A DNA stretch of 64,000 nt from Thermus oshimai DSM 12092 (lineage in GTDB: Bacteria > Deinococcota > Deinococci > Deinococcales > Thermaceae). The DNA lies in NCBI RefSeq assembly GCF_000373145.1, contig NZ_KB890621.1:1-64000 (forward strand), given 5' to 3'. Position 1 is the first letter of the stretch; each line of letters starts with the position of its first letter. The position numbers were made by a program, and so were the translations under genes. This document shows positions 43,688 to 50,759 of the stretch, in pieces. The notes beneath the pieces were generated by a model. It was given only the letters and a program-made list of their open reading frames with translations, was not told where the DNA came from and did no database searches.

Positions 43688-43713
43688 CCCCCAAGGCCTC
43701 GAGGCCTTGGGGG
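43688..43713. repeat. 26-bp perfect palindrome behind the pilin terminator
   Basis: CCCCCAAGGCCTC followed by its exact reverse complement GAGGCCTTGGGGG. It immediately follows the T-run of the pilin terminator and is followed by GCGTCTTAA. It can serve as a second terminator stem; no other copy was noticed in the window. Confidence 0.55.
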
Positions 43714-43767
43714 CGTCTTAACCCAAGCCCTACTCCGGGAAGCTTCCCCGCCCCTATCCGGGGCGCC

Positions 43768-43799
43768 CTGACACGGCCATGACGGAGCCCCCCCAAGCT
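43768..43799 (+). promoter_or_regulatory. Pho-box-like promoter of the alkaline phosphatase gene
   Basis: CTGACAC (43768-43774), 4 bp, ATGACGG (43779-43785), 8 bp, CAAGCT (43794-43799). The layout is the same as at the four other sites listed below; here the -10 is the weakest and a 19-base leader with GGAGGG precedes the ATG. Confidence 0.6.
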
Positions 43800-43818
43800 G
43801 AGGGCGGAGGGATCGGGT

Positions 43819-45318
43819 ATGAACCGTAGGGATCTCCTCAAGGCAGGACTGGTCATAGGGGCCGCCTCGGGGCTGGCCCGGGCCCAGGGGGGGATGATGC
43901 CCTTCTTGCCCAAGGCGCGGAACCTCATCGTCATGGTCTACGACGGCTTCTCCTGGGAGGACTTCGCCATCGCCCGGGCCTACGCCCAGCGGGTTCTGGG
44001 CCGGAAGCTCACCTTGGAACGCCTCTTCGGGCAGGGGGCCTTCGGCCAGATCCACACCAACAGCCTCACCTCCTACGTCACCGAGTCCAGCGCCGCGGGG
44101 AACGCCTTCTCCTGCGGGGTGAAGACGGTGAACGGGGGGCTGGCGGTGCACGCGGACGGGACCAAGCTCCTCCCCATCTTCGCCGCGGCCAAGGAGGCGG
44201 GCAAGGCGGTGGGCCTGGTGACCACCACCACGGTGACCCACGCCACCCCCGCCTCCTTCGTGGTGAGCAACCCCGACCGCAACGCGGAGGAGGCCATCGC
44301 GGAGCAGTACCTGGCCTTCGGGGCGGAGGTCTACCTGGGGGGTGGGGACCGGTTCTTCAGCGCGGAGAGGCGGAGCGACAAAAAGGACCTCTACGCCCTC
44401 TTCCGGGAAAAGGGCTACGGGGTGGTGCGCACCCTCGAGGAGCTCCAGGCGGAGCGCTCCAACCGCCTCCTGGGGGTCTTCTCCAGCAGCCACGTGCCCT
44501 ACGAGGTGGACCGCCGCTTCCAGGGGGTGAAGGTCCCCTCCCTGAAGGAGATGACCGAGGCCGCCCTTAAGCGCCTTCCCGCCTACCGGCAGGGCTTTGT
44601 CCTCCAGGTGGAGGCCGGGCGGATCGACCACGCCAACCACCTCAACGACCCCGCGGCCACCCTTTGGGACGTGCTGGCCGCGGACGAGGCCCTGGAGCTC
44701 CTCCTCGCCTTCGCGGACCGTTACCCCGACACCCTCCTGATCGTGGTCTCGGACCACGCCACCGGGGTGGGGGCCCTCTACGGGGCTGGCCGGTCCTACC
44801 TGGAGAGCAGCCGGGGGGTGGACCTCCTCAAGGACCAGAAAGCCTCCTTTGAGTTCATGCTGGCGCGCCTGGGCCAGAACCCCGACGCCGCCCAGGTGAA
44901 GGAGGCCTTCCGCGCCATGAAGGGGGTGGCCCTCAAGGACGAGGAGGCGGCCATGGTGGTGGAGGCCATCGCCAAGAAGGCCTACCGGCCCGACGGGGTG
45001 CGCTACGGCGTCCAGCCCGCCAACACCCTCTCCTGGGCCATGGTGCAGCGGGAAGCCGCCCGCCCCGACCGGCCCAACATCGGCTGGAACTCCGGCCAGC
45101 ACACCGCAAGCCCAGTGATGCTGGCCCTCTACGGGGCCGGGGTGGGCCGGGGGGTGCAGCTGGGCCTCCTGGACAACACCGATGTCTTCACCCTCATGAG
45201 CCGGGCCCTGGGGCTCCGCTACCAGAACCCGGTGATGACGGAGGAGGAGGCCCTGGAGGTCCTGGCCAAGCGCCCCGGGGCGGAGTGGGTGCACCCCAAG
45301 GAAACCCTGGCGGTGTAG
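43819..45318 (+). CDS. Alkaline phosphatase, Tat-exported
   Basis: A 499-residue phosphomonoesterase that frees phosphate outside the cytoplasm. MNRRDLLKAGLVIGAASGLARAQ is a twin-arginine signal. NLIVMVYDGFSWED carries the first metal-binding Asp, SYVTESSAAGNAFSCG the nucleophile (Ser90 by alignment with the TDSA motif), LQVEAGRIDHANHLND and VSDHATG the metal-binding Asp/His residues, and NSGQHTASPV the last His. All metal ligands look intact. It belongs to the Thermus-type alkaline phosphatases and is probably induced by phosphate limitation through the upstream repeat pair. Confidence 0.93.
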   Translation: MNRRDLLKAGLVIGAASGLARAQGGMMPFLPKARNLIVMVYDGFSWEDFAIARAYAQRVLGRKLTLERLFGQGAFGQIHTNSLTSYVTESSAAGNAFSCGVKTVNGGLAVHADGTKLLPIFAAAKEAGKAVGLVTTTTVTHATPASFVVSNPDRNAEEAIAEQYLAFGAEVYLGGGDRFFSAERRSDKKDLYALFREKGYGVVRTLEELQAERSNRLLGVFSSSHVPYEVDRRFQGVKVPSLKEMTEAALKRLPAYRQGFVLQVEAGRIDHANHLNDPAATLWDVLAADEALELLLAFADRYPDTLLIVVSDHATGVGALYGAGRSYLESSRGVDLLKDQKASFEFMLARLGQNPDAAQVKEAFRAMKGVALKDEEAAMVVEAIAKKAYRPDGVRYGVQPANTLSWAMVQREAARPDRPNIGWNSGQHTASPVMLALYGAGVGRGVQLGLLDNTDVFTLMSRALGLRYQNPVMTEEEALEVLAKRPGAEWVHPKETLAV

Positions 45319-45331
45319 AGGGCTTCCCAGG

Positions 45332-45368
45332 AAGCCCCCGCCGAATCCTCCCCCTCGGCGGGGGCTTT
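45332..45368. terminator. Bidirectional terminator between alkaline phosphatase and glycosyltransferase
   Basis: AAGCCCCCGCCGA pairs with TCGGCGGGGGCTT (13 bp, loop of about 10), followed by TCC on the plus strand and lying 2 bases after the end of the convergent glycosyltransferase gene. Confidence 0.7.
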
Positions 45369-45369
45369 C

Positions 45370-46086
45370 CTACAATCCCTCCGCCAGCTCCGCGTGGTTC
45401 TTGAGGGCCAGGGGGCCAAGGCCGTGCTTGGCCCTTAGCCTTTCCAGGTAGAAGGCCCGCTCCGCCTCCCGGCCCAGGCTCTGGTTGCCCCCGTGGAGGC
45501 CGATCCCCACCCCTGGGCCCTTGAGGTAGCGGAAGGGGAGGCCGGCCCGGTAGACCCGAAGCCAGAGGTCCCAGTCCCAGTAGTGCCCCATGGCCTCGTC
45601 CAGGGGGCCTAGGCGGTCCATCCAGGCCCGGGGCAGGGCCGTCCCCGAGGCCAGGAGGCGGTTGTCCTTTAGGAGCCAGGGGCCCACCTCCCCCGGCTCC
45701 AGGCGGCGGGTCTCCACGGGCCCGAAGAGGAGACCCCCCGTGTAGACCAGGGCCTCCCCCATCTCCTGGGCCCGGCGGACCCGATGGAGGTAGGCGGTGT
45801 CCAGGAGCCAGTCGTCGTCGTCCAGGAAGAGGAGGTACCGGCCCCGGGCTAAGGCGAGGCCCGTGTTCCGGGCCGCCACCTGGCCCTGCCCCCGGTTCCT
45901 GACCCCCTGGACCCGGGGGTCCAGGAAGCTCCGGGCCACCAAAAGCCCTTCCCCCGCCCCGTCCTCCACCACCCAGGCCTCCCAGGCCCCCAGGGTCTGC
46001 CGCTCCAGGGAGGCCAAGGCCCGGGCCAGGAACTCCGGCCGGCCCCGGGTGGGGATGAGGACGCTGAAGAGGGGCTCCCCGCTCAC
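45370..46086 (-). CDS. Family 2 glycosyltransferase
   Basis: A 238-residue GT-A fold enzyme: [60 protein letters not shown] (DxD metal/sugar-nucleotide site) near residue 90, and [15 protein letters not shown] near 190. GTG at 46086 overlaps the surE stop (GTGA), so the two are translationally coupled and share the surE promoter. Acceptor unknown; in this phosphate-starvation context synthesis of glycolipids or surface glycans in place of phosphate-containing polymers is a reasonable guess. Confidence 0.85.
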   Translation of the reverse strand: MSGEPLFSVLIPTRGRPEFLARALASLERQTLGAWEAWVVEDGAGEGLLVARSFLDPRVQGVRNRGQGQVAARNTGLALARGRYLLFLDDDDWLLDTAYLHRVRRAQEMGEALVYTGGLLFGPVETRRLEPGEVGPWLLKDNRLLASGTALPRAWMDRLGPLDEAMGHYWDWDLWLRVYRAGLPFRYLKGPGVGIGLHGGNQSLGREAERAFYLERLRAKHGLGPLALKNHAELAEGL

Positions 46087-46829
46087 CGCTCGGCGCGCTT
46101 GGGGGCGAAGCCCGAGATCCAGGCCTCGTCCGTGAGGTCCAGCCTCAGGGGGGTGAGGCTCACGAAGCCCTGGGCCACGGCCCAGCGGTCCGTCCCCTCC
46201 TCCGCCTCCCCCAGGGGGTGGGCGGCAAACCAGTACCCGTCCCGGCCCATGGGGTCTTGGGCGGCGACCACCTGGCCCTCGTACCGGCGCACAGACTGCC
46301 GGGTCCAGAGGATCCCCTTGGGCTGGTGGGGGAGGTTCACGTTCACCAGGAAGGGCCAGGGGCCCTCCAGGAGGGCGGCGATCACCCGCTTGACCCAGGG
46401 GACCAGGCGGGAGAAGTCCGGCTCCTCCCCGTTCAGGGGCACGCTGAAGGCGGCCGCGGGGATGCCGAAGAGGAAGGCCTGCTTGGCCGCGGCCACCGTG
46501 CCCGAGTGCCAGATCTCGTGGCCCAGGTTGCTCCCCAGGTTGATCCCGGAAAGGACCAGGTCCGCCCCGCCCCAGTCGTAAACCCCCAGGGCCACGCAGT
46601 CCGCGGGGGTGCCGTCCACCCGGAAGGCCTCCAGGTAGGGCAGGTCCAGATCCAAAAGCCGGGTGGGGCGCATCCTCAAGGGGCGGGCGATGGTGATGGC
46701 GTGCCCGGAGGCGCTCATCTCCCACTCCGGGGCCACCACCCGCACCTCCCCGAAGTCCAGCGCCGCCCGGGCCAGGGCCAGGAGGCCGGGGCTCAGGATG
46801 CCGTCGTCGTTGGTCACCAGGATCTTCAT
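46083..46829 (-). CDS. surE: 5'/3'-nucleotidase SurE
   Basis: Metal-dependent phosphatase acting on nucleoside monophosphates. The 248 residues have [23 protein letters not shown] with the DD metal site at the N-terminus, [29 protein letters not shown] and [39 protein letters not shown]. Usually a housekeeping gene, here it has a Pho-box-like promoter and should recycle phosphate from nucleotides. The ATG is 6 bases behind TAAGGT, so leaderless. Confidence 0.95.
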   Translation of the reverse strand: MKILVTNDDGILSPGLLALARAALDFGEVRVVAPEWEMSASGHAITIARPLRMRPTRLLDLDLPYLEAFRVDGTPADCVALGVYDWGGADLVLSGINLGSNLGHEIWHSGTVAAAKQAFLFGIPAAAFSVPLNGEEPDFSRLVPWVKRVIAALLEGPWPFLVNVNLPHQPKGILWTRQSVRRYEGQVVAAQDPMGRDGYWFAAHPLGEAEEGTDRWAVAQGFVSLTPLRLDLTDEAWISGFAPKRAER

Positions 46830-46835
46830 GCCCCC

Positions 46836-46867
46836 ACCTTAGCCCCCGGCGGTCAGGAGGCGGTCAG
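46836..46867 (-). promoter_or_regulatory. Pho-box-like promoter of surE-glycosyltransferase
   Basis: Minus strand: CTGACCG (46867-46861), 4 bp, CTGACCG (46856-46850), 8 bp, TAAGGT (46841-46836), 6 bp, ATG. The two 7-mers are identical. The box lies at the 3' end of the upstream TIM-barrel gene (its stop is at 46839). Confidence 0.7.
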
Positions 46868-47564
46868 CCAGGAAGCGCAGGGAGGGCCCGGGGTCCCCCC
46901 ACACCTCCAGCACCCAGGGCACCCCCTCGAGGCCTTCCAGCCAGGCCAGGTCCCCTTCCCCCCGGTCCAGGTTCCAGTGCCGGTCGTAGACCCCGTCCGT
47001 GCCGTTCAGGTGCAGGTGGCCCGGGCGGAGGGCGAGCCAGGAGAAGGGGTCGGGGGTGGCGCTGAAGACCCGGGCGTGGGCGGGGTCAAAGCAGAAGCCC
47101 AGGCCCAGGGCCTCCAGGAGCTCCACCAGGACCCCAGGGGCGGGCTCGTGGGTGTTCTCCAGGAAAAGGGCCACTCCCAGGGCCCGGGCCCTCTCCACCA
47201 GGGGCCTCAGGGCCTCCAGGAGGGGCTCCACCCGGGCCAGGGCCCCCGCCAGGGGGGTCTTGGCGGGGAGGCCGGAGTGGAAGACCGCCCGCTCGGCCCC
47301 CAGGCGGGCCGCGGCCTCCAGGCCCTCCAGGAGGCGCCTTTGGGAGAGGTCGGCCACCTCGGGGTCGGGGGCGATGGGGTCCAGGTTCCAGAAGGGGAGG
47401 TGGGCGGAAAGGGGCCCGGGAAGCCTCCGGGCCAGGCGCTCCAGGAGGGCCCGGTCCCCCAGGCCCCGGGGGTCCAGGTAGACCTCCGCCCCCAGGCCCA
47501 GGGCCTCGAGGCGGGGGAGGAGGGCCTCCGCCTCCAGCAGGTTCACGGACCAGAGGAGCCGCAT
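46839..47564 (-). CDS. Xylose isomerase-like TIM-barrel protein
   Basis: A 241-residue barrel of the AP endonuclease 2 / sugar-phosphate isomerase superfamily: AHLPFWNLDPIAPDPEVADLSQRRL, AVFHSGLPAKTPL, ALFLENTHEPAPGVLVELLEALGLGFCFDPAHARVFS and PGHLHLNGTDGVYDRHWNLDRGEGDLAWL supply the usual His/Glu/Asp metal ligands. The catalytic role is unknown. The ATG at 47564 is 6 bases behind a -10 box, so leaderless, and a Pho-box-like pair precedes it; that suggests a phosphorylated substrate. Confidence 0.78.
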   Translation of the reverse strand: MRLLWSVNLLEAEALLPRLEALGLGAEVYLDPRGLGDRALLERLARRLPGPLSAHLPFWNLDPIAPDPEVADLSQRRLLEGLEAAARLGAERAVFHSGLPAKTPLAGALARVEPLLEALRPLVERARALGVALFLENTHEPAPGVLVELLEALGLGFCFDPAHARVFSATPDPFSWLALRPGHLHLNGTDGVYDRHWNLDRGEGDLAWLEGLEGVPWVLEVWGDPGPSLRFLADRLLTAGG

Positions 47565-47570
47565 GCCCCC

Positions 47571-47602
47571 ACCCTAGCCTCCCCCTGTCAGGGGCAGGTC
47601 AA
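47571..47602 (-). promoter_or_regulatory. Pho-box-like promoter of the TIM-barrel gene
   Basis: Minus strand: TTGACCT (47602-47596), 4 bp, CTGACAG (47591-47585), 8 bp, TAGGGT (47576-47571), then GGGGGC and ATG at 47564. Same layout as the sites before ugpA and surE. Confidence 0.7.
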
Positions 47603-47603
47603 A

Positions 47604-47665
47604 GCCCCCGGGACAAGCCCGGGGGGTAAGGAAGGGGAGCCCGGAGGGCCTTCCGCCCTCCGGGG
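47604..47665 (-). ncRNA. Candidate small RNA with two hairpins (or ugp terminator region)
   Basis: A -10 box at 47673-47668 predicts a minus-strand transcript from about 47661. The following 60 bases hold no open frame and fold into two perfect hairpins: a 10-bp stem at 47640-47664 and CCCCCGGG/CCCGGGGG (47605-47612 with 47618-47625), followed by CTTTG as on a weak intrinsic terminator. Alternatively both hairpins simply end ugp transcription. A promoter exactly at the ugpB stop is what suggests a separate RNA. Confidence 0.4.
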
Positions 47666-47667
47666 TT

Positions 47668-47699
47668 AGGTTAAGCCCCCCGTGTCAGGAGGCCTTCAG
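47668..47699 (-). promoter_or_regulatory. Pho-box-like promoter at the ugpB stop codon
   Basis: Minus strand: CTGAAGG (47699-47693), 4 bp, CTGACAC (47688-47682), 8 bp, TAACCT (47673-47668). The first repeat overlaps the ugpB stop. It points into the two-hairpin region and toward the TIM-barrel gene, which has a second box of its own. Confidence 0.6.
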
Positions 47700-48994
47700 C
47701 GGGCCACGCTGGCGTTGTAGCGCCTCAAAGCCTCGTCCGCCCGGGCCTTGGCCTCCCTAAGGGCCTCCCGGGCCGGCTTGCCCTGGAGGGTGGCCTCCCA
47801 GGCCGCGGCCACGTACTGGCGGATCTCGGGGAAGGAGCCCATGAGGCACCCCGCGGAGGCGGTGTTGGCCTTGGAGGTCTCCAGCTGCCGGATGGCGGTG
47901 GTGAAGTTGGGGTTCCGCACATGGGCCTGGCGCACCTCGGGAAGCTCCACCACCCCCTTCACCACGGGGAAGTACCCCGTGGCCAGGTGCCACTTGGCCT
48001 GGGTCTTGGGCTCCAACAGGAAGCGCACGAAGGCCCAGGCCCCCTGGACCTCCGCCTCCGGAAAGCCCTTGAGCACATAGAGGGCAGCCCCGCCGATGGC
48101 CACGCCGTTCCGCTCCTTCAGGTAGGGGTAGAAGGCGGTGCGCACAGGGAAACGGCCCCCCACCTGGCGGAGGACCCCCGTGAGGCTCGCGGTGGAGTAG
48201 GCGGCGATGGCCGCCTGGCCCTGGGCGAAGAGGTTCTGGGAGTCCGTCCAGTTCCTCCCGGTGTTGGCCGCCACCCCTTCCCGCACGAGGCGAGCGTACA
48301 TGTCCAGGAAGGCCACCGCGGCCTCGTTGTCAAAGGCCACCTCCGTGGCCCGGGCCCTGCGGCCGTTCTCCCCGTTGCAGAAGAAGTAGCCGGAGTTGTA
48401 GCTCACCTGTTCCACGAACCAAGAGTCTATGGGGATGGAGAGGCCGTAGCGCACGGTGCGCCCCTGGGCGTCCTTCTTGGTGAGCTTGCGGGCCGCCTCC
48501 TCTAGGTCCTTCAGGCTCCAGCTGGCCTTGAAGGGGATGCCCGCCTCGTCCAGGGCCGCGGCGTTAAGGTAGAGGATGGGGTTGGAGGAGTTGAAGGGCA
48601 GGCCGTACAGCTTGCCCTCCACCGTGTAGTAGTTCCTGGGCTGCGAGAGGAAGCGGTCCAGGTCAAAGCCGCTGGCCCGGGCCAGGTCCTCCAGGGGGAC
48701 CACGGCGCCGGAGTCGGCCATGATCCGGGCCCCGATGTCGTAGACCTGGATCACGTGGGGGTAGCCCCGGCCGGCCCGGAGGGCGGCCAGGAGCTTGTTG
48801 ATCCCGTCGTCGTAGCTCCCCACGTACTGGGACTTGACCTCGTAGCGGTTCTGGCTCCGGTTGAAGTCCTGGACCAGGGCCTCCGTGGCCTCCCCCAGGA
48901 CCCCCCCCATGGAGTGCCAGAACTGCAGGGTGATCTTCCCCTGGGCCAACGCCGCTCCCCAACCTAGGACCAAGAACCATACCAGTCTGCGCAT
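47696..48994 (-). CDS. ugpB: ABC transporter substrate-binding protein, UgpB-like
   Basis: Exported family-1 solute-binding protein of 432 residues: signal MRRLVWFLVLGWGAALAQ, then ITLQFWHSMGGVLGEATEALVQDFNRSQNRYEVKSQYVGSYDDGINKLLAALRAG, which resembles glycerol-3-phosphate-binding UgpB. GAALYVLKGFPEAEVQGAWAFVRFLLEPKTQAKWHLATGYFPVVK is typical of the family's C-lobe. The start at 48994 follows AGGAGGTGGGT. The likely ligand is glycerol-3-phosphate or a glycerophosphodiester, from similarity and the Pho-type promoter; a sugar cannot be excluded. Confidence 0.85.
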   Translation of the reverse strand: MRRLVWFLVLGWGAALAQGKITLQFWHSMGGVLGEATEALVQDFNRSQNRYEVKSQYVGSYDDGINKLLAALRAGRGYPHVIQVYDIGARIMADSGAVVPLEDLARASGFDLDRFLSQPRNYYTVEGKLYGLPFNSSNPILYLNAAALDEAGIPFKASWSLKDLEEAARKLTKKDAQGRTVRYGLSIPIDSWFVEQVSYNSGYFFCNGENGRRARATEVAFDNEAAVAFLDMYARLVREGVAANTGRNWTDSQNLFAQGQAAIAAYSTASLTGVLRQVGGRFPVRTAFYPYLKERNGVAIGGAALYVLKGFPEAEVQGAWAFVRFLLEPKTQAKWHLATGYFPVVKGVVELPEVRQAHVRNPNFTTAIRQLETSKANTASAGCLMGSFPEIRQYVAAAWEATLQGKPAREALREAKARADEALRRYNASVAR

Positions 48995-49003
48995 ACCCAC
49001 CTC

Positions 49004-49819
49004 CTATCCCTTCAGCCCGCCCAGGGTGACCCCACGCACCAGGGCCCTTTGGGCGAGCAGAAAGACCACAAGGCTGGGAAGAAGGGTGAGGAAGGCCGCC
49101 GCGGCCACCACGTTCCACCGGGCCACGGCGTCCTGTTCGTTGAGGATGAAGTTGATCCCCAGCTGGACGGTCATCATCTCCTTGCTCTGGACCACCACCA
49201 GGGGCCAGAGGTACATGTTCCAGCTCCCGATGAAGGTGAGGGCCGCCAGGGCCGAGAGGACGGGGGCGGAAAGGGGGAAGGCCAGGTGGCGGAGGATGGC
49301 CAGGTGCCCCGCCCCGTCGATGCGGGCCGCGTCAAAGTAGTCCTGGGGCAGGGCCTTGAGGTGCTGGCGCAGGAGGAAGACCCCCAGGGGGCTGGCCGCG
49401 AAGGGCACGACCAGGGCCCAGTAGGTGTCCAGCCCCCCCAGGCGGTCCACCAGGAGGTAGAGGGGCAGGAAGGTGATCTCCCCCGGGATGAGGAGGAAGG
49501 CCACGGCGAGGCCCAGGAAGAGGCTCTGGCCCCGGAAGGGGAGGCGGGCCAGGGCGTAGCCCGCGGGCAGGCTGGTGAGGAGGACGAGGAGGGTGGTGGC
49601 CCCGGCCACCAGGAGGCTGTTGAGGAGGTAGCGCCCTAGGGGGTAGGCGGTGAGGGCCAGCCGGTAGGCCTCGAGGGTGGCCCCCTGGGGCCAGAGGCCT
49701 GGGCGGAAGAGCTCCTCAGGGGGGCGGAAGCTGGCGGAAAGGAGCACGAGAAGGGGGAGCAGGAGGAGGAAGGCGTACCCCCCCGCCAGGAGGTAAAGGG
49801 GAAGGAGGCGCCTAGGCAT
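49004..49819 (-). CDS. ugpE: ABC transporter permease, UgpE-like
   Basis: A 271-residue inner-membrane permease with six hydrophobic helices. The EAA loop QDYFDAARIDGAGHLAILRHLAFPLSAPVLSALAALTFIGSWNMYLWPL is near residue 180. It pairs with UgpA and overlaps it by 8 bases. VVQSKEMMTVQLGINFILNEQDAVARWNVVAAAAFLTLLPSL at the end agrees with UgpE. Confidence 0.88.
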   Translation of the reverse strand: MPRRLLPLYLLAGGYAFLLLLPLLVLLSASFRPPEELFRPGLWPQGATLEAYRLALTAYPLGRYLLNSLLVAGATTLLVLLTSLPAGYALARLPFRGQSLFLGLAVAFLLIPGEITFLPLYLLVDRLGGLDTYWALVVPFAASPLGVFLLRQHLKALPQDYFDAARIDGAGHLAILRHLAFPLSAPVLSALAALTFIGSWNMYLWPLVVVQSKEMMTVQLGINFILNEQDAVARWNVVAAAAFLTLLPSLVVFLLAQRALVRGVTLGGLKG

Positions 49820-50720
49820 AGTGCACCCGCCTCCCCAGAAGCCAAAACTGCAGGGCCGCCAGGGCGATGAGGAGAAGGAGGAGGAGGACGGCCTCCGCCA
49901 GGGCGTAGGGCACCCGGAAGTTAAAGAAGGCGTCCTGGTAGACCCGGTAGATCCAGACCGTGGTGCTCTCCAGGGGCCCTCCCCGGGTGAGGAGGTGGAT
50001 GGGGCCGAAGGCGGTGAGGCTCTTCAGGACCACCAGGAGGCCCACCAGGAAGAGGACGGGGGAAAGGAGGGGCAGGGTCACCCGGAGGAAGCGGACCCAG
50101 GGGGTGGCCCCGTCCACCAGGGCCGCCTCCAGGACCTCCTCGGGGATGCTCTGGAGCCCAGCGGTGAGGAGGATGGCCGTGAAGCCCACCCCCGACCAGG
50201 CGGTGACGGCCGCCAGGGTGGGGAGGGCCCAGGCGGGGTGGGTGAGCCAGGGGAAGGGCCCAAGGCCGAGGCCCTGGAGGAGGTGGTTCAGGTACCCCCC
50301 CACGGGGTGGAGGAACCAGCCCCAGGCCACCGCGGCCACCGCGGTGGGCACCGCGGCGGTGAGGAAGAAGAGGACCCGGAACAGGGCCACCCCAGGGTAG
50401 TTGCGGTAGACCAGTAGGGCCGCGAGGAGGCCCAGGCCCAGCTCCAGGGGGACCACCATCAGTGCGAAGAAGAGGGAACGCAGGGCGCCCGCCCAAAACT
50501 CCGGGGCCTGCAGGACCTGGGCGTACTGGGCCAAGCCCACGAAGAAGGCCTTCCGGCCCAGAAAGTCCTCCTCGTGGAGGGAAAGCCAAACCCCCTGGAG
50601 GAGGGGCCAGAGGTAGAAGGCCCCGAAGAGCAGGTAGGCGGGGAGGAGGAACCCGTAGGCCCAAAGGCCCTCCCGCAAGGGGGCTGCCCGCCTCAGGAGG
50701 CGACGCTCCGAACGGACCAC
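49812..50720 (-). CDS. ugpA: ABC transporter permease, UgpA-like
   Basis: A 302-residue permease: LWAYGFLLPAYLLFGAFYLWPLLQGVWLSLHEEDFLG at the N-terminus and the EAA loop IPEEVLEAALVDGATPWVRFLRVTLPLLSPVLF near residue 205. First gene of ugpAEB. GTG at 50720 lies 7 bases behind TAACCT, so translation probably starts on a leaderless mRNA. No ATPase gene (ugpC) accompanies the operon, so a shared MsmK/UgpC-like ATPase elsewhere is presumably used. Confidence 0.88.
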   Translation of the reverse strand: MVRSERRLLRRAAPLREGLWAYGFLLPAYLLFGAFYLWPLLQGVWLSLHEEDFLGRKAFFVGLAQYAQVLQAPEFWAGALRSLFFALMVVPLELGLGLLAALLVYRNYPGVALFRVLFFLTAAVPTAVAAVAWGWFLHPVGGYLNHLLQGLGLGPFPWLTHPAWALPTLAAVTAWSGVGFTAILLTAGLQSIPEEVLEAALVDGATPWVRFLRVTLPLLSPVLFLVGLLVVLKSLTAFGPIHLLTRGGPLESTTVWIYRVYQDAFFNFRVPYALAEAVLLLLLLIALAALQFWLLGRRVHYA

Positions 50721-50727
50721 GGAGGAC

Positions 50728-50759
50728 AGGTTAGGCCCCCGCTGTCAGAAGGAGGTCAG
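50728..50759 (-). promoter_or_regulatory. Pho-box-like promoter of the ugpAEB operon
   Basis: Minus strand: CTGACCT (50759-50753), 4 bp, CTGACAG (50748-50742), 8 bp, TAACCT (50733-50728), 7 bp, GTG at 50720. The distal repeat overlaps the stop codon of the BtuF-like gene. Confidence 0.7.

Noticed and set aside
43621-45294. 557-residue minus-strand frame opposite alkaline phosphatase
   Set aside because: Shadow of the phosphatase gene; His/Gly/Val-rich with no motif.
46218-47669. 483-residue plus-strand frame across surE and the TIM-barrel gene
   Set aside because: Crosses two well-supported minus-strand genes and has low-complexity Gly/Gln/Pro composition.
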